A stretch of 30,521 nt of DNA, from contig JAQBGV010000155.1 in the NCBI GenBank assembly GCA_032128395.1, forward strand, positions 1-30,521. The letters run 5' to 3'. Numbering within the stretch: position 1 is the first letter of the stretch; each line of letters begins with the position of its first letter. Below, in pieces: positions 8,936 to 17,039 of the stretch. This DNA comes from JAQBGV01 sp032128395 (GTDB lineage: Bacteria > Planctomycetota > UBA8108 > UBA1146). The notes beneath the pieces are model-generated. The model had not been told where the DNA came from. It did not search any database and worked only from the letters and a program-made list of their open reading frames with translations. Both the position numbers and the translations under genes were made by a program.

Positions 8936-9206
8936 GCGGTCACGACAACTCGAGCTCATGACATTCCGCCGCAAGTAGGGAAACACAGGAACTGAAGTCC
9001 GCCGACGTCGGCGCGGATGGTTTGGTTCTCGCGCGCAAGAGTGCCGACTGTCCTGGGGAGCTGCGCGGCTACTGTACAGCGGTGACTGTACAGCGGTGAC
9101 TGTGCAGCGTGACTGTGCAGCGGTGACCGTGGGTAGCTCTCGTGGAGCCTCTCTCGATTCCCGCTGCACACCCCTCGCGGCCTGATGGAGTACCGCGCTG
9201 CCGCTT
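8936..9206. other. Intergenic region with palindrome and tandem repeat
   Basis: This 271-bp gap lies between the rightward acyltransferase and the 3' end of the leftward HU gene (convergent). It holds a perfect 12-bp palindrome GCCGACGTCGGC at 9001-9012, a GCCGCAAGT motif at 8968-8976 that recurs around the CFA-like gene, and the 14-bp tandem repeat listed separately. I see no gene. Confidence 0.5.
9071..9125. repeat. Four tandem copies of a 14-bp repeat
   Basis: The unit ACTGTACAGCGGTG occurs at 9071-9084 and 9085-9098 identically, then as a 13-bp variant at 9099-9111 and a 14-bp variant at 9112-9125, both with TGTGCAG in place of TGTACAG. The first two units contain the 8-bp palindrome CTGTACAG. 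It sits between convergent gene ends, which argues against a promoter array. Replication slippage is the simplest origin. Confidence 0.85.
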
Positions 9207-9629
9207 CTAGACCATCGTCTTGAGGTTCTTGAGCGCGCGCACCCTGACGACGTTGCGCGCTGGCTTCGCCTTGAAGACCATCTCTTCGCCGGTGAACGGA
9301 TTGACACCCTTACGCGACTTGGTCGCCGGCTTGCGCTGTACGACGACCTTGGCCAAGCCGGGGATGAGGCAGACCCCCGGGCCGCGCTTGCCGAGGTCGG
9401 CGGCCAGTACGCCAGTGAGCGCGTCGAACACGTCCACGACCTGCCTGCGGGTCAGACTCGCTTGGGCGGCGATCGTGTTGTACACCTCACCCTTGGTGCG
9501 CGGCTTGGCGGCCGCCGTGATCTTCGCGGCCTTGGCGGGCGCGGCCTTCTTGGTGGTCTTCTTGGTCGCCTTCTTCTTGGTCGTCTTCCTCTTGGCTGCC
9601 TTCTTCTTGGCTGCCTTCTTCTTGGCCAT
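9207..9629 (-). CDS. HU/IHF-family DNA-binding protein with lysine/alanine-rich N-terminal tail
   Basis: A 140-residue nucleoid protein. Residues 1 to ~42 are a histone H1-like tail built of AKKK/TKK repeats. Residues ~46-140 match the HU fold: GEVYNTIAAQASLTRRQVVDVF (helical dimer part, split here at GEVYNTIAAQ and ASLTRRQVVDVF) and the DNA-binding arm region KGVNPFTGEEMVFKAKPA, close to the RxxxNPxTGE consensus. It probably compacts and bends DNA. HU proteins with such tails are known in several phyla, more often with the tail at the C-terminus. The ATG at 9629 is preceded by AAGGGGG. The gene is single and convergent with the acyltransferase. Confidence 0.93.
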   Translation of the reverse strand: MAKKKAAKKKAAKRKTTKKKATKKTTKKAAPAKAAKITAAAKPRTKGEVYNTIAAQASLTRRQVVDVFDALTGVLAADLGKRGPGVCLIPGLAKVVVQRKPATKSRKGVNPFTGEEMVFKAKPARNVVRVRALKNLKTMV

Positions 9630-10315
9630 AGTTTTCCCCCTTCGTTATCGGACTCTGACGCGGACTCGTGCCCTGCTGGGCACGAATATCTGCTCAGAAA
9701 TCGCGCCGAACTGTGCATCACCGCCGTCGCACTGTCCATCCATTTGAGGCGACAAATCGCCGAGAGGGAGCCCGGCGGTTCGGTGGGGTTGGCCCATCGT
9801 CACCACATCTCGGGTCTCGATCCGCTCACCCCCCGGCGCGCTCACCCCCCGGTTCGGCCGCCTCTCCACCTCGCACGATCCGCGCCGAGGGCTCGGAGCA
9901 GGGCGGGGCCGCGCGATCGCACCGGTGGCTGGAGCGCCCCGACGGGCTGATCGGCAGGGTGTGATTCGATCCGAGCCGATCCGTTCAAGGTGTCGCTCGG
10001 GGTGAGATGAGCGTCCCGATCGCGGCGAGGAAGTGCGGCCACTGCACTTCCGCGATCTGAGCATCCTCCGCTCCCAGACGACGGTCCACGTTGGTTTTCG
10101 GGGTGGCGCGGAGTCGCGGGGCCCCTTCGGGCGATCGCCCACGCGAGAGGACAACGTTGACCACTGCCGAACCAACCCCTATCCTCAGTGAGAATAGCGC
10201 CTGCCGCTCCGACGCGCTGGGCGTTATCCCACTCGAGACGGGCTATGTCGAATTACCCGGAAACCGATAAGTGAACGTGTTACTCCCGATGCGTGACACT
10301 GGATGAGGAGTCTCG
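9630..10315. other. Long divergent intergenic region (686 bp)
   Basis: The region lies between HU (minus) and the FG-GAP protein (plus), so it should carry both promoters. A 14-bp direct repeat CGCTCACCCCCCGG appears at 9823-9836 and 9839-9852. A sigma70-like promoter for the plus-strand gene is listed separately. Open frames here translate to Arg/Pro/Ser-rich sequence with no recognisable family, and I do not regard them as genes. An RNA gene is possible but nothing I can see supports one. Confidence 0.45.
10157..10185 (+). promoter_or_regulatory. Putative sigma70-type promoter
   Basis: TTGACC (10157-10162) and TATCCT (10180-10185) are separated by 17 bp, the optimal spacing. It is 130 bp upstream of the FG-GAP gene start. 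Sequence match only; planctomycete promoters are poorly defined. Confidence 0.35.
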
Positions 10316-12337
10316 ATGGCGTTTCGCCCGAGTTCGCGAGAGCTGCAATTTTCTCTGGTGGTCCTGCTGGCGATCGCTTCGCCCGCCCTCGGTCAATCGT
10401 CCAGTTTGGATCTTGCCGGACTGGTTCCGGGGAGTGACCCATTTACTCGGGTCCTCGCCCCGAACAATGACAACGGCGGCGCCTTTGATCTGGGTGTCCT
10501 CGGCGTTCCGGTCGCGGCTGGGTTCGATGCCGATGGAGATGGCTTCATCGACTACGGGGTCGGACACTTCCGCGCGAGTCCACTGGGTCGAAATCAAGCG
10601 GGCACTGTGAGTCTCATTTTCGGCGACGGAACCATCGGAAACAGCATCGACCTGGCGGTGGCGAATCCGAATGTCCTCAAGATCCACGGCGCGGCATTGG
10701 TCGGCGAACGTGAGATGGCGGGGAGCGAACTCTGGCTCGACGATGTCACGGGGGATGGATTGGGCGACCTTCTCATCTGTCGCCAGAACCTCAGCATCGC
10801 AGGGCGGACCGGCGCCGGCGGACTCACCATCTTGGTGGGGAACGCGGCGCTCCACACCCTCGCCCTATCGGGCACAGCGATCGACCTCGCGAGCCCACCG
10901 CCCAGTGCTACCTTGGTGACTTTTATCGGGGCAGAGACATTCGGCCGTCTGGGCATTTGGGTTCGCACTGGAGATGTCACCGGGGATGGTGTGGCGGACA
11001 TCGCGGTGGGAGCCGACCTGGAAGGTGCGTCGTCCAATGGCGCGCTGTACGTGATTCGTGGCGGGGCTCACCTCGCGACGAGTGCGACCATCGATCTCTC
11101 GAACTTCGGGGCTACGAGTCTCGCTGGAAACGTCGCCCGGATCATCCCGCCGAACGGCTCCGGCAACTATCACCTCGGGGCGACCTGTCAGGTCGGCGAT
11201 CTGGATGGGGACGGCCGGGCCGAAGTGATGGCCGCAGCTGCGCTCAACCGCGCCGGTGCGTCGGCGGGCCCATTCGGTTCGTCGCCTGGCTCGGGAGGCG
11301 CTCCGGATGGACGCCTCTATGTCGTCTGGGGTGACGTGTTCCCCCTAGGGCCCTGGCCCGCGAGCTACTTGATCAATCTCCAGACCCTTCCGGCCGGCGA
11401 TCAAACGGTGATCTCGGGAGGCGTGCAGAACTCATCGTTCGGAGAAGAGATCCTCGGCGGGCTCGACTACGACGGCGATGGAGACGCCGAGCTCTTCGTC
11501 GGCGATCTGGTCGGGGATGGTACCGGTGGCTCTCGACCGCAGTCGGGGGTCGGATACGTGTTCTATGAGGCGGCGCTGCTCCGCGGGCTGAACTTCAACA
11601 TCGATACGCCCCCGCCCGGCATCCAGGTGTCGAAGGTCCTCGGTCCACGCGCAGGAGCCATCGGCTCCGACACCGCTGCCCACGGAGACTTCAACAATGA
11701 CGGATTCGACGACCTGATGATCGGCAATCCTCTCGATAACCCGCTCGGGCGGTCTCGGGCGGGAACCCTGAGCGTCTTCTTGGGCCAGAATTCGCCCTGG
11801 CCGGCGGTCGTCGATACCGCCCCGGGCGCGGGTCAGGCGGGGGTCTCGATCTTCGAGATTCGAGGAGCGCACGGCAGCATGCCGGGGGGCGACTCCGGCG
11901 ATACTCTCGGTTACAGCGCCTCGGTGGGGGATCTCGACGGCGATTCCCGGATCGACATCGTCGCGAACGAGATGACGGGCAACGGCGCCGGGCCGAATGC
12001 CATCGACAATGGCAACATGCTGGTCATCTCGGGAGCGCTCGTCCCCGGCGGCGGCGGCACCCCCGTTCAGTTCGTCCGGGGCGACGCCAATCAGGATGGA
12101 ACTCTCGATATTTCCGATCCCGTCGTGGAATTGAGTTACCTCTTCAGTGGGGTGGCGACCGTCTGCCTCGACGCTCTCGATTCGAACGACGATGGAGCGG
12201 TGGACGTGGCGGACCCGATCTTCCTACTCGGGTATCAGTTCGCAGGCGGATTGCCGCCGTCGGCTCCGTTCGCTGGCTGCGGGCCGGATCCCACGGCGGA
12301 CGGCATCAGTTGTGCGTCCTTCGCACCGTGTCCCTGA
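10316..12337 (+). CDS. Secreted FG-GAP (integrin-alpha-like) beta-propeller protein with C-terminal dockerin-like domain
   Basis: A 673-residue exported protein. A signal peptide (LQFSLVVLLAIASPALG, cleavage near residue 27 before QSSS) is followed by about seven FG-GAP/calcium-loop repeats. These include DADGDGFIDYGVG, DDVTGDGLGDLLI, GDVTGDGVADIAVG, GDLDGDGRAEVM, LDYDGDGDAELFVG, GDFNNDGFDDLMIG and GDLDGDSRIDIV, enough for one seven-bladed propeller. The last ~90 residues are a dockerin-like tail (FVRGDANQDGTLDISD and DSNDDGAVDVADPIFLLGYQ) closing with a Cys-containing CGPDP...C segment. The tail closely resembles that of the protein at the left edge. Role is likely surface adhesion or an extracellular scaffold; no catalytic motif is seen. 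The start is supported by GAGGAG 5 nt upstream. Confidence 0.92.
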   Translation: MAFRPSSRELQFSLVVLLAIASPALGQSSSLDLAGLVPGSDPFTRVLAPNNDNGGAFDLGVLGVPVAAGFDADGDGFIDYGVGHFRASPLGRNQAGTVSLIFGDGTIGNSIDLAVANPNVLKIHGAALVGEREMAGSELWLDDVTGDGLGDLLICRQNLSIAGRTGAGGLTILVGNAALHTLALSGTAIDLASPPPSATLVTFIGAETFGRLGIWVRTGDVTGDGVADIAVGADLEGASSNGALYVIRGGAHLATSATIDLSNFGATSLAGNVARIIPPNGSGNYHLGATCQVGDLDGDGRAEVMAAAALNRAGASAGPFGSSPGSGGAPDGRLYVVWGDVFPLGPWPASYLINLQTLPAGDQTVISGGVQNSSFGEEILGGLDYDGDGDAELFVGDLVGDGTGGSRPQSGVGYVFYEAALLRGLNFNIDTPPPGIQVSKVLGPRAGAIGSDTAAHGDFNNDGFDDLMIGNPLDNPLGRSRAGTLSVFLGQNSPWPAVVDTAPGAGQAGVSIFEIRGAHGSMPGGDSGDTLGYSASVGDLDGDSRIDIVANEMTGNGAGPNAIDNGNMLVISGALVPGGGGTPVQFVRGDANQDGTLDISDPVVELSYLFSGVATVCLDALDSNDDGAVDVADPIFLLGYQFAGGLPPSAPFAGCGPDPTADGISCASFAPCP

Positions 12338-12476
12338 CAGTCCGTGATCCGACGGCGGATGGCCTCGAGAAGGGTCTGGCTGCGCGCGGCGATCGGGTGT
12401 TCGGCGGGTGCGGGGCAAGAGGGTCTCGCTGTTGACTTCGAAGGGTTGCCGGCGCTGGCGGTGACCGGAGGTGTCG

Positions 12477-13862
12477 GTGAGACCGGAGCGGGGCGGGCTC
12501 TACATCTCGAGCCATCGGGGGGTCCGTACCGGCATCCTCTGCCTCCTCTACTTCGCCCAGGGATTTCCGTGGGGCTTCGCTACGGTGGCACTGCTCTCGG
12601 CGCTGAGCGAGGCCGGCCACCCGAAGGAGAAGACTGCGGCTCTGACCGCTCTCGCCATCGTGCCGTGGACGTTCAAGTTCATCTGGGCGCCGATGATCGA
12701 CTCGCTGCGGGTGCCCTCCCTCGGCGTCCGCCGGCCTTGGATCGCATTTGCACAACTCGGGATGGCGGTGACGCTTCTCGGGGTATGGGCGACCGGGGAC
12801 CTCGGCCAAGAGGCGACCATCTCGTATCTCGCATGGGTCTTCTTCGTCCACAACTGTTTCGCTTCGCTCCAGGATGTGGCGACCGATGCCCTCGCCGTCG
12901 ACCTGCTCGATGACAAGGAGCGGGGCCGGGTCAATGGACTGATGTGGGGGTCCAAGCTGTTCGGCGTCGCCGTCGGCGGCGCGGGGATGGGCGCGGTGAT
13001 CGCGCACTCGAGCATCGGCACTGCGGTGTTGGTCCAAGCGATCCTCGTGCTCGCGATCCTCGCTCTGGTCGTCGCGACCCGTGAACGTCCGGGAGAGAAG
13101 CTGTTCCCGTGGTCCGCGGGCTCGATGCAGTCGTCCGGGACGCACCAGGTCAGCGGCGGAGTCGTCGGCGTGACGAAGGAGCTCCTTCGAGCGCTCTCCC
13201 TCCGCACGACCTTCCTCGCGGTGTTGATGGCGATCACGGTGCCGCTCTGCGAGGGCCTCTACGTGCCACTGACCACGGAGATCTTCGTCCAGAGGTTCCG
13301 CTGGTCGGCGGAGGCGTTCTCGCGTGCCAATGGGACCTGGGGGGTGCTCGGCGAGTTGCTGGGCGCGATTCTCGGTGGGCTCCTCTGCGATCGATTCGGC
13401 CGGCGAAGGATGGCGGGACTCGGGATCATCCTCACCTCGGCGACGCTTCTCACCTTCGCCTTCACCTCGATGTACTGGTACGAAGACGGGTATCCGCAGA
13501 TACTGCTCCTGCCGCTCTTCAAGGGCTTCTTCGCGCTGACGACGGTCAGTCTCTTCTCGCTGTACATGAAGATCTCGTGGACCGGAGCGGCCGCGTGTCA
13601 ATTCACGCTGTACATGGCGATGTCGAATCTCGGTCACGCCCTCGGAGCGGGATTGAATCGGCTCAACCGTTGGATCGAAATCGGTGTGGCGCGCGGGTGG
13701 TCATTTCTCGATGGAATCGTGCTCGACGACTCGCACTTCTACATGGCCGCTGGCGTCCTGGCGCTCGCTCCTCTCACGATCCTTCCGTTCCTGAGACCGC
13801 AGTCGGTGGTCGACCAGAAGCTGAAGGAGATCCCTCCTTCGAGCAGTGCGCCGGAGGGGTAG
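12477..13862 (+). CDS. MFS permease of the AmpG/PAT type
   Basis: About 461 residues, almost entirely hydrophobic and consistent with 12 or more membrane helices. Signature stretches are LLYFAQGFPWGFA (helix 1), FKFIWAPMIDS (loop 2-3) and NCFASLQDVATDALAVDLL (helix 4), all typical of AmpG-like transporters. AmpG imports anhydro-muropeptides for cell-wall recycling, while relatives carry acetyl-CoA or siderophores, so the substrate is open. I chose GTG 12477 because GGAGG at 12467-12471 is 5 nt upstream; another in-frame GTG at 12471 overlaps that site. The next gene starts 4 bp after the stop, so the permease and ABC exporter probably form one operon. Confidence 0.88.
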   Translation: MRPERGGLYISSHRGVRTGILCLLYFAQGFPWGFATVALLSALSEAGHPKEKTAALTALAIVPWTFKFIWAPMIDSLRVPSLGVRRPWIAFAQLGMAVTLLGVWATGDLGQEATISYLAWVFFVHNCFASLQDVATDALAVDLLDDKERGRVNGLMWGSKLFGVAVGGAGMGAVIAHSSIGTAVLVQAILVLAILALVVATRERPGEKLFPWSAGSMQSSGTHQVSGGVVGVTKELLRALSLRTTFLAVLMAITVPLCEGLYVPLTTEIFVQRFRWSAEAFSRANGTWGVLGELLGAILGGLLCDRFGRRRMAGLGIILTSATLLTFAFTSMYWYEDGYPQILLLPLFKGFFALTTVSLFSLYMKISWTGAAACQFTLYMAMSNLGHALGAGLNRLNRWIEIGVARGWSFLDGIVLDDSHFYMAAGVLALAPLTILPFLRPQSVVDQKLKEIPPSSSAPEG

Positions 13863-13866
13863 TCAC

Positions 13867-15609
13867 ATGAAGCGCGGACCTTCAGGCAGCAGCGTGAAGC
13901 AAGCGTTCACGACGATCATCTGGCCGCGGCGCAAGTTGATCGCGGTCGGCTTGGTGTTGATCATCGTCAGTCGACTCTGCGCCCTGGTCGTCCCGGCCTC
14001 GACCAAATACCTCGTGGATGTTGTCATCCGAGACGGGGACACCCGTCAGCTCTGGACACTAGTCTCGATCGTCGGTGCTGCCACCTTTCTGCAGGCGACG
14101 ACTGGCTTCCTGCTCACCCGACTGCTCAGCGTAGAAGCCCAGCAGCTGATCTCGCAACTCCGCGCGCGAGTGCAGAAACATGTGCTCCGGCTGCCGATCC
14201 GCGTCTTCGACAACACCAAGTCAGGTGTGCTCGTCTCCCGCGTGATGAACGACGTCGAGGGAGTGCGAAACCTGGTCGGCACCGGATTGGTGCAGGTGGT
14301 GGGGGGAGTGCTGACCTCGGTTATCGCATTCACGATTCTCCTCAACATCGATCCAGTGCTGACGCTTCTCTCGCTGATCCCACTCGGTGCGTTCGGACTG
14401 GCGTCGATGAAGACTTTTCGCGTGCTGCGGCCGGCCTTCCGTGACCGTGGCGCGTTGATGGCCGATGTCACCGGAAGACTCACCGAAACTCTCGGTGGCG
14501 TGCGCGTGATCAAGGGATTCAATGCGGAGCGCCGTGAGGAAGAGGTCTTCGAGGCGGGAGTCGATCGGCTGTTCCAAAATGTCAAGAAGACCCTGACCGC
14601 ATCCGCGGGCATCACCAGCCTCGCGACCCTGCTGATGGGGGTCGCCAGCGTGATCATCATGGGATACGGCGGTCGCCAGATCATTCTCGGAGAGATGACG
14701 ATGGGCCAGTTCGTGTCGTTCACCATGTTTCTCGCGCTGCTCGTCGCGCCACTGATGCAGATGGCGAACATCGGGACGCAGCTCACCGAAGCATTCGCCG
14801 GCCTAGACCGCATGAACGAGCTGCTGTCCCAGCCGACCGAAGATGACGATCCGGAGCGCACGATCGAGCTGCCCCCGATCGACGGCCATGTCCGCTTCGA
14901 AAACGTCCACTTCTCCTACGAGGAGGGGAAGCCGGTGCTCAAGGGGGTCGACTTCGAAGCGGCACCGGGGACCATCATCGCGCTGGTCGGAAGCTCCGGG
15001 TCTGGCAAGTCGACGATCGCCGGGCTCGCAGCATCGTTCGACACTCCGGACTCCGGTCGCTTGCTGATCGATGGCCAGGACCTGTCGAAGGTGAAGCTCT
15101 CGACCTACCGGAGCCAACTCGGTTTGGTGCTGCAGGAGGATTTCTTGTTCGACGGATCGATTCGGGAGAACATCCTGTTCGCGGACCCCGATGCCAGCGA
15201 AGAGATGCTCCTCGAGGCGATACGCATGGCTCACGTCAAGGAGTTCGTCGATCGATTCGATGATGGCCTCGAGACCATCATCGGAGAGCGCGGCGTCAAG
15301 CTGTCCGGAGGGCAGAAACAGCGGGTTGCGATCGCGCGGGCGCTCTTGGCCGATCCGCGCGTGCTGGTTCTCGATGAGGCGACCAGCAATCTCGACACCG
15401 AGAGCGAGGCATACATCCAGCAGAGCCTCGGCGATCTGATGGCGGGGCGGACGAGCTTCGTGATCGCCCATCGCCTGACGACGATCCAGAAGGCCGACCT
15501 GATCCTGGTCATCGAAGATGGCAAGATCGTCGAGCGTGGCAGGCACGAAGATCTGCTCGCCAGCGAGGGGCGCTACTACGAGCTGTACACCGTCCAAGCC
15601 CGCATCTAG
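13867..15609 (+). CDS. ABC transporter with fused permease and ATPase (MsbA/lipid-exporter type)
   Basis: About 580 residues. The N-terminal ~320 residues hold the six-helix exporter domain. The ATPase domain has Walker A G375-S-S-G-S-G-K381-S, signature L479-S-G-G-Q483, Walker B VLVLDEA (D503, E504) and H-loop H535 (IAHRLTTI), all intact. The gene encodes a half-transporter that should homodimerise and flip or export a hydrophobic substrate such as a lipid, as MsbA does. The ATG at 13867 is chosen over GTG 13846 because GGAGGGG (13853-13859) lies inside the end of the permease gene, and because the sequence from MKRGPSG onward looks like a normal N-terminus. Close coupling to an AmpG-like permease suggests a shared envelope role. 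Confidence 0.93.
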   Translation: MKRGPSGSSVKQAFTTIIWPRRKLIAVGLVLIIVSRLCALVVPASTKYLVDVVIRDGDTRQLWTLVSIVGAATFLQATTGFLLTRLLSVEAQQLISQLRARVQKHVLRLPIRVFDNTKSGVLVSRVMNDVEGVRNLVGTGLVQVVGGVLTSVIAFTILLNIDPVLTLLSLIPLGAFGLASMKTFRVLRPAFRDRGALMADVTGRLTETLGGVRVIKGFNAERREEEVFEAGVDRLFQNVKKTLTASAGITSLATLLMGVASVIIMGYGGRQIILGEMTMGQFVSFTMFLALLVAPLMQMANIGTQLTEAFAGLDRMNELLSQPTEDDDPERTIELPPIDGHVRFENVHFSYEEGKPVLKGVDFEAAPGTIIALVGSSGSGKSTIAGLAASFDTPDSGRLLIDGQDLSKVKLSTYRSQLGLVLQEDFLFDGSIRENILFADPDASEEMLLEAIRMAHVKEFVDRFDDGLETIIGERGVKLSGGQKQRVAIARALLADPRVLVLDEATSNLDTESEAYIQQSLGDLMAGRTSFVIAHRLTTIQKADLILVIEDGKIVERGRHEDLLASEGRYYELYTVQARI

Positions 15610-16031
15610 CCTAGGAGGCTGTCCGTTGAAGAGCTGCTGCCGATCGGTGGGATCGAGAATTCAAGCCCAGCCAACCACGGCTTGACGCCCCTTCGGGGAA
15701 GTCGAGAATGGGGGTCTCCCCCTGAGTGAGTGGTGAGGGGGACACTCGTTCTCCTTTTCTGGGCTCGACTTACGACGGCCCAGCAGCTAGCAATGAGGGC
15801 CTGGGGTCCTCGATGGACGCGGACATGGGGTCCGTGGGGGACGCGAAATGAGCTGGGGCTGGGTGGACTGGTTGCGCTCTCGGGCGCCTCTGGCCCTCAC
15901 AGCTGGCCCGCAGCTTCGTAGGATTGGGCCGTGGGAGTGGTGACCGGACACCAGTTCGCCGGGGAGGCTCTCCGCTCGCTGGGAAGCGGACAGCGCTCAG
16001 ACAGGAAATGAGGGATGGTTCGCGACACGCG
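15610..16031. other. Intergenic region (422 bp) between ABC exporter and RIO kinase
   Basis: It begins with TAGGAGGCTGTC (15612-15623), the same 12 bases that nearly open the dispersed repeats at 20.3 and 23.0 kb, though the similarity stops there. A cluster of hairpins follows at 15661-15745 (separate entry). The rest shows no gene I can support; an open frame continues upstream of the RIO start but lacks family resemblance. Confidence 0.5.
15661..15745 (+). other. Cluster of hairpins, possible structured RNA or terminator
   Basis: TCAAGCC (15661-15667) pairs with GGCTTGA (15679-15685). An alternative, mutually exclusive hairpin pairs CTTGAC (15681-15686) with GTCGAG (15701-15706), enclosing CCC-TTCG-GGG with a UUCG tetraloop. 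A third pairs GTCTCCCCCT (15714-15723) with AGGGGGACAC (15736-15745), 9 of 10 matched. No T-run follows, so a classic intrinsic terminator is not supported. Confidence 0.35.
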
Positions 16032-16889
16032 ATGAAAATTCCGAGGGGCCTGCGATCCCTCGTCGAAGACGGCATGGTGGATACGGTAATACGCCAACTG
16101 CAAAGTGGCAAGGAAGCGACCGTTTACATCGTCGCCTGCGGCGGCGACGTCCGCTGCGCGAAGGTCTACAAGGACGCAGATCGTCGCAGCTTCCAACGGG
16201 TCTCCGACTACAGCGAAGGGCGCAAGACCCGCGGGAGTCGCGATGCCCGCGCGAAGGGCCGGCGCAGCAGCCACGGCCGCAAGCTACAGCAAGCCGAATG
16301 GAAGAACGCCGAGATCGAGGCGCTCTACCGCCTCATCGGCGCCAAAGTTCGAGTGCCCGTCCCTCATGGGGTCCATGACGGTGTGCTGCTGATGGAACTC
16401 GTCCAGGACAAGGACGGAAATCCAGCCCCGCGCCTGAATGAAGTCGACATGACGGAGCAGCAAGCTCTCGAGTGGCACGCCTTCATGATGCAGCAGATCG
16501 TCCGCATGCTCTGCGTCGACGTGATCCACGGCGACCTCTCCGAATACAACGTGCTCCTCGGTGCGAACGGCCTCGTCATCATCGACCTGCCGCAGGCCGT
16601 TTCCGCGACGGGCAACAACCACGCCCTGCCGCTCCTGGCCCGGGACGTCAACAACATGCGAGCCACTTTCTCGCGCGCCGCTCCTGAGCTGCTGAACACG
16701 GAGTACGCTCGCGAGCTATGGCACCTGTACGAGTCCGGCAAGCTGAGACCCGAAACCGTTCTCACCGGAGAATACACCCGCACCGAAGCCCGCGCCGATG
16801 TGGATGCGGTCCTCGACCATATCGAACAGGTCCGCCTCGAAGCCGAGGAAGATCGGGAACGTGCGCGGGAAGAAGAGTGGGGCGATTGA
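16032..16889 (+). CDS. RIO1-type atypical serine kinase
   Basis: A 285-residue RIO-family protein kinase. The nucleotide loop is SGKEATVYIV (25-34), the ATP lysine K44 (RCAKVYK), the catalytic loop HGDLSEYN (D168, N173) and the metal-binding IDLPQ (D185). RIO1 matures the small ribosomal subunit in archaea and eukaryotes; bacterial members exist but their role is little known. I chose ATG 16032 because bacterial relatives start with MKIP followed by an LxEDGxxD stretch. ATG 16008 in the same frame has AGGAA directly abutting it and would add 8 residues. The C-terminal ~25 residues are Glu/Arg-rich. The gene is convergent with the anion transporter. Confidence 0.92.
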   Translation: MKIPRGLRSLVEDGMVDTVIRQLQSGKEATVYIVACGGDVRCAKVYKDADRRSFQRVSDYSEGRKTRGSRDARAKGRRSSHGRKLQQAEWKNAEIEALYRLIGAKVRVPVPHGVHDGVLLMELVQDKDGNPAPRLNEVDMTEQQALEWHAFMMQQIVRMLCVDVIHGDLSEYNVLLGANGLVIIDLPQAVSATGNNHALPLLARDVNNMRATFSRAAPELLNTEYARELWHLYESGKLRPETVLTGEYTRTEARADVDAVLDHIEQVRLEAEEDRERAREEEWGD

Positions 16890-17011
16890 CCAGGCCAGAA
16901 TGCCCGTGGCGGAACCGCTCGCATCGTCATGGCAGCTCGAGGCCCACGCAGCCCCCGCGTCTTCGACTCCCTCGAGCAGGCCGAGGAGGGAATCCCAGCG
17001 GCGGCTCCAGA

Positions 17012-17039
17012 GTTGGTCGTCGTAGCGACTACCACCAAC
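17012..17039. terminator. Possible bidirectional terminator hairpin
   Basis: GTTGGT (17012-17017) pairs with ACCAAC (17034-17039), and inside it GTCG pairs with CGAC across a TAG loop. It sits between the convergent RIO kinase and DASS genes and overlaps the DASS stop codon. There is no T-run. Confidence 0.3.

Noticed and set aside
9645..10175. Minus-strand gene upstream of HU
   Set aside because: Arg/Ser/Pro-rich translation without recognisable fold or ribosome-binding site.
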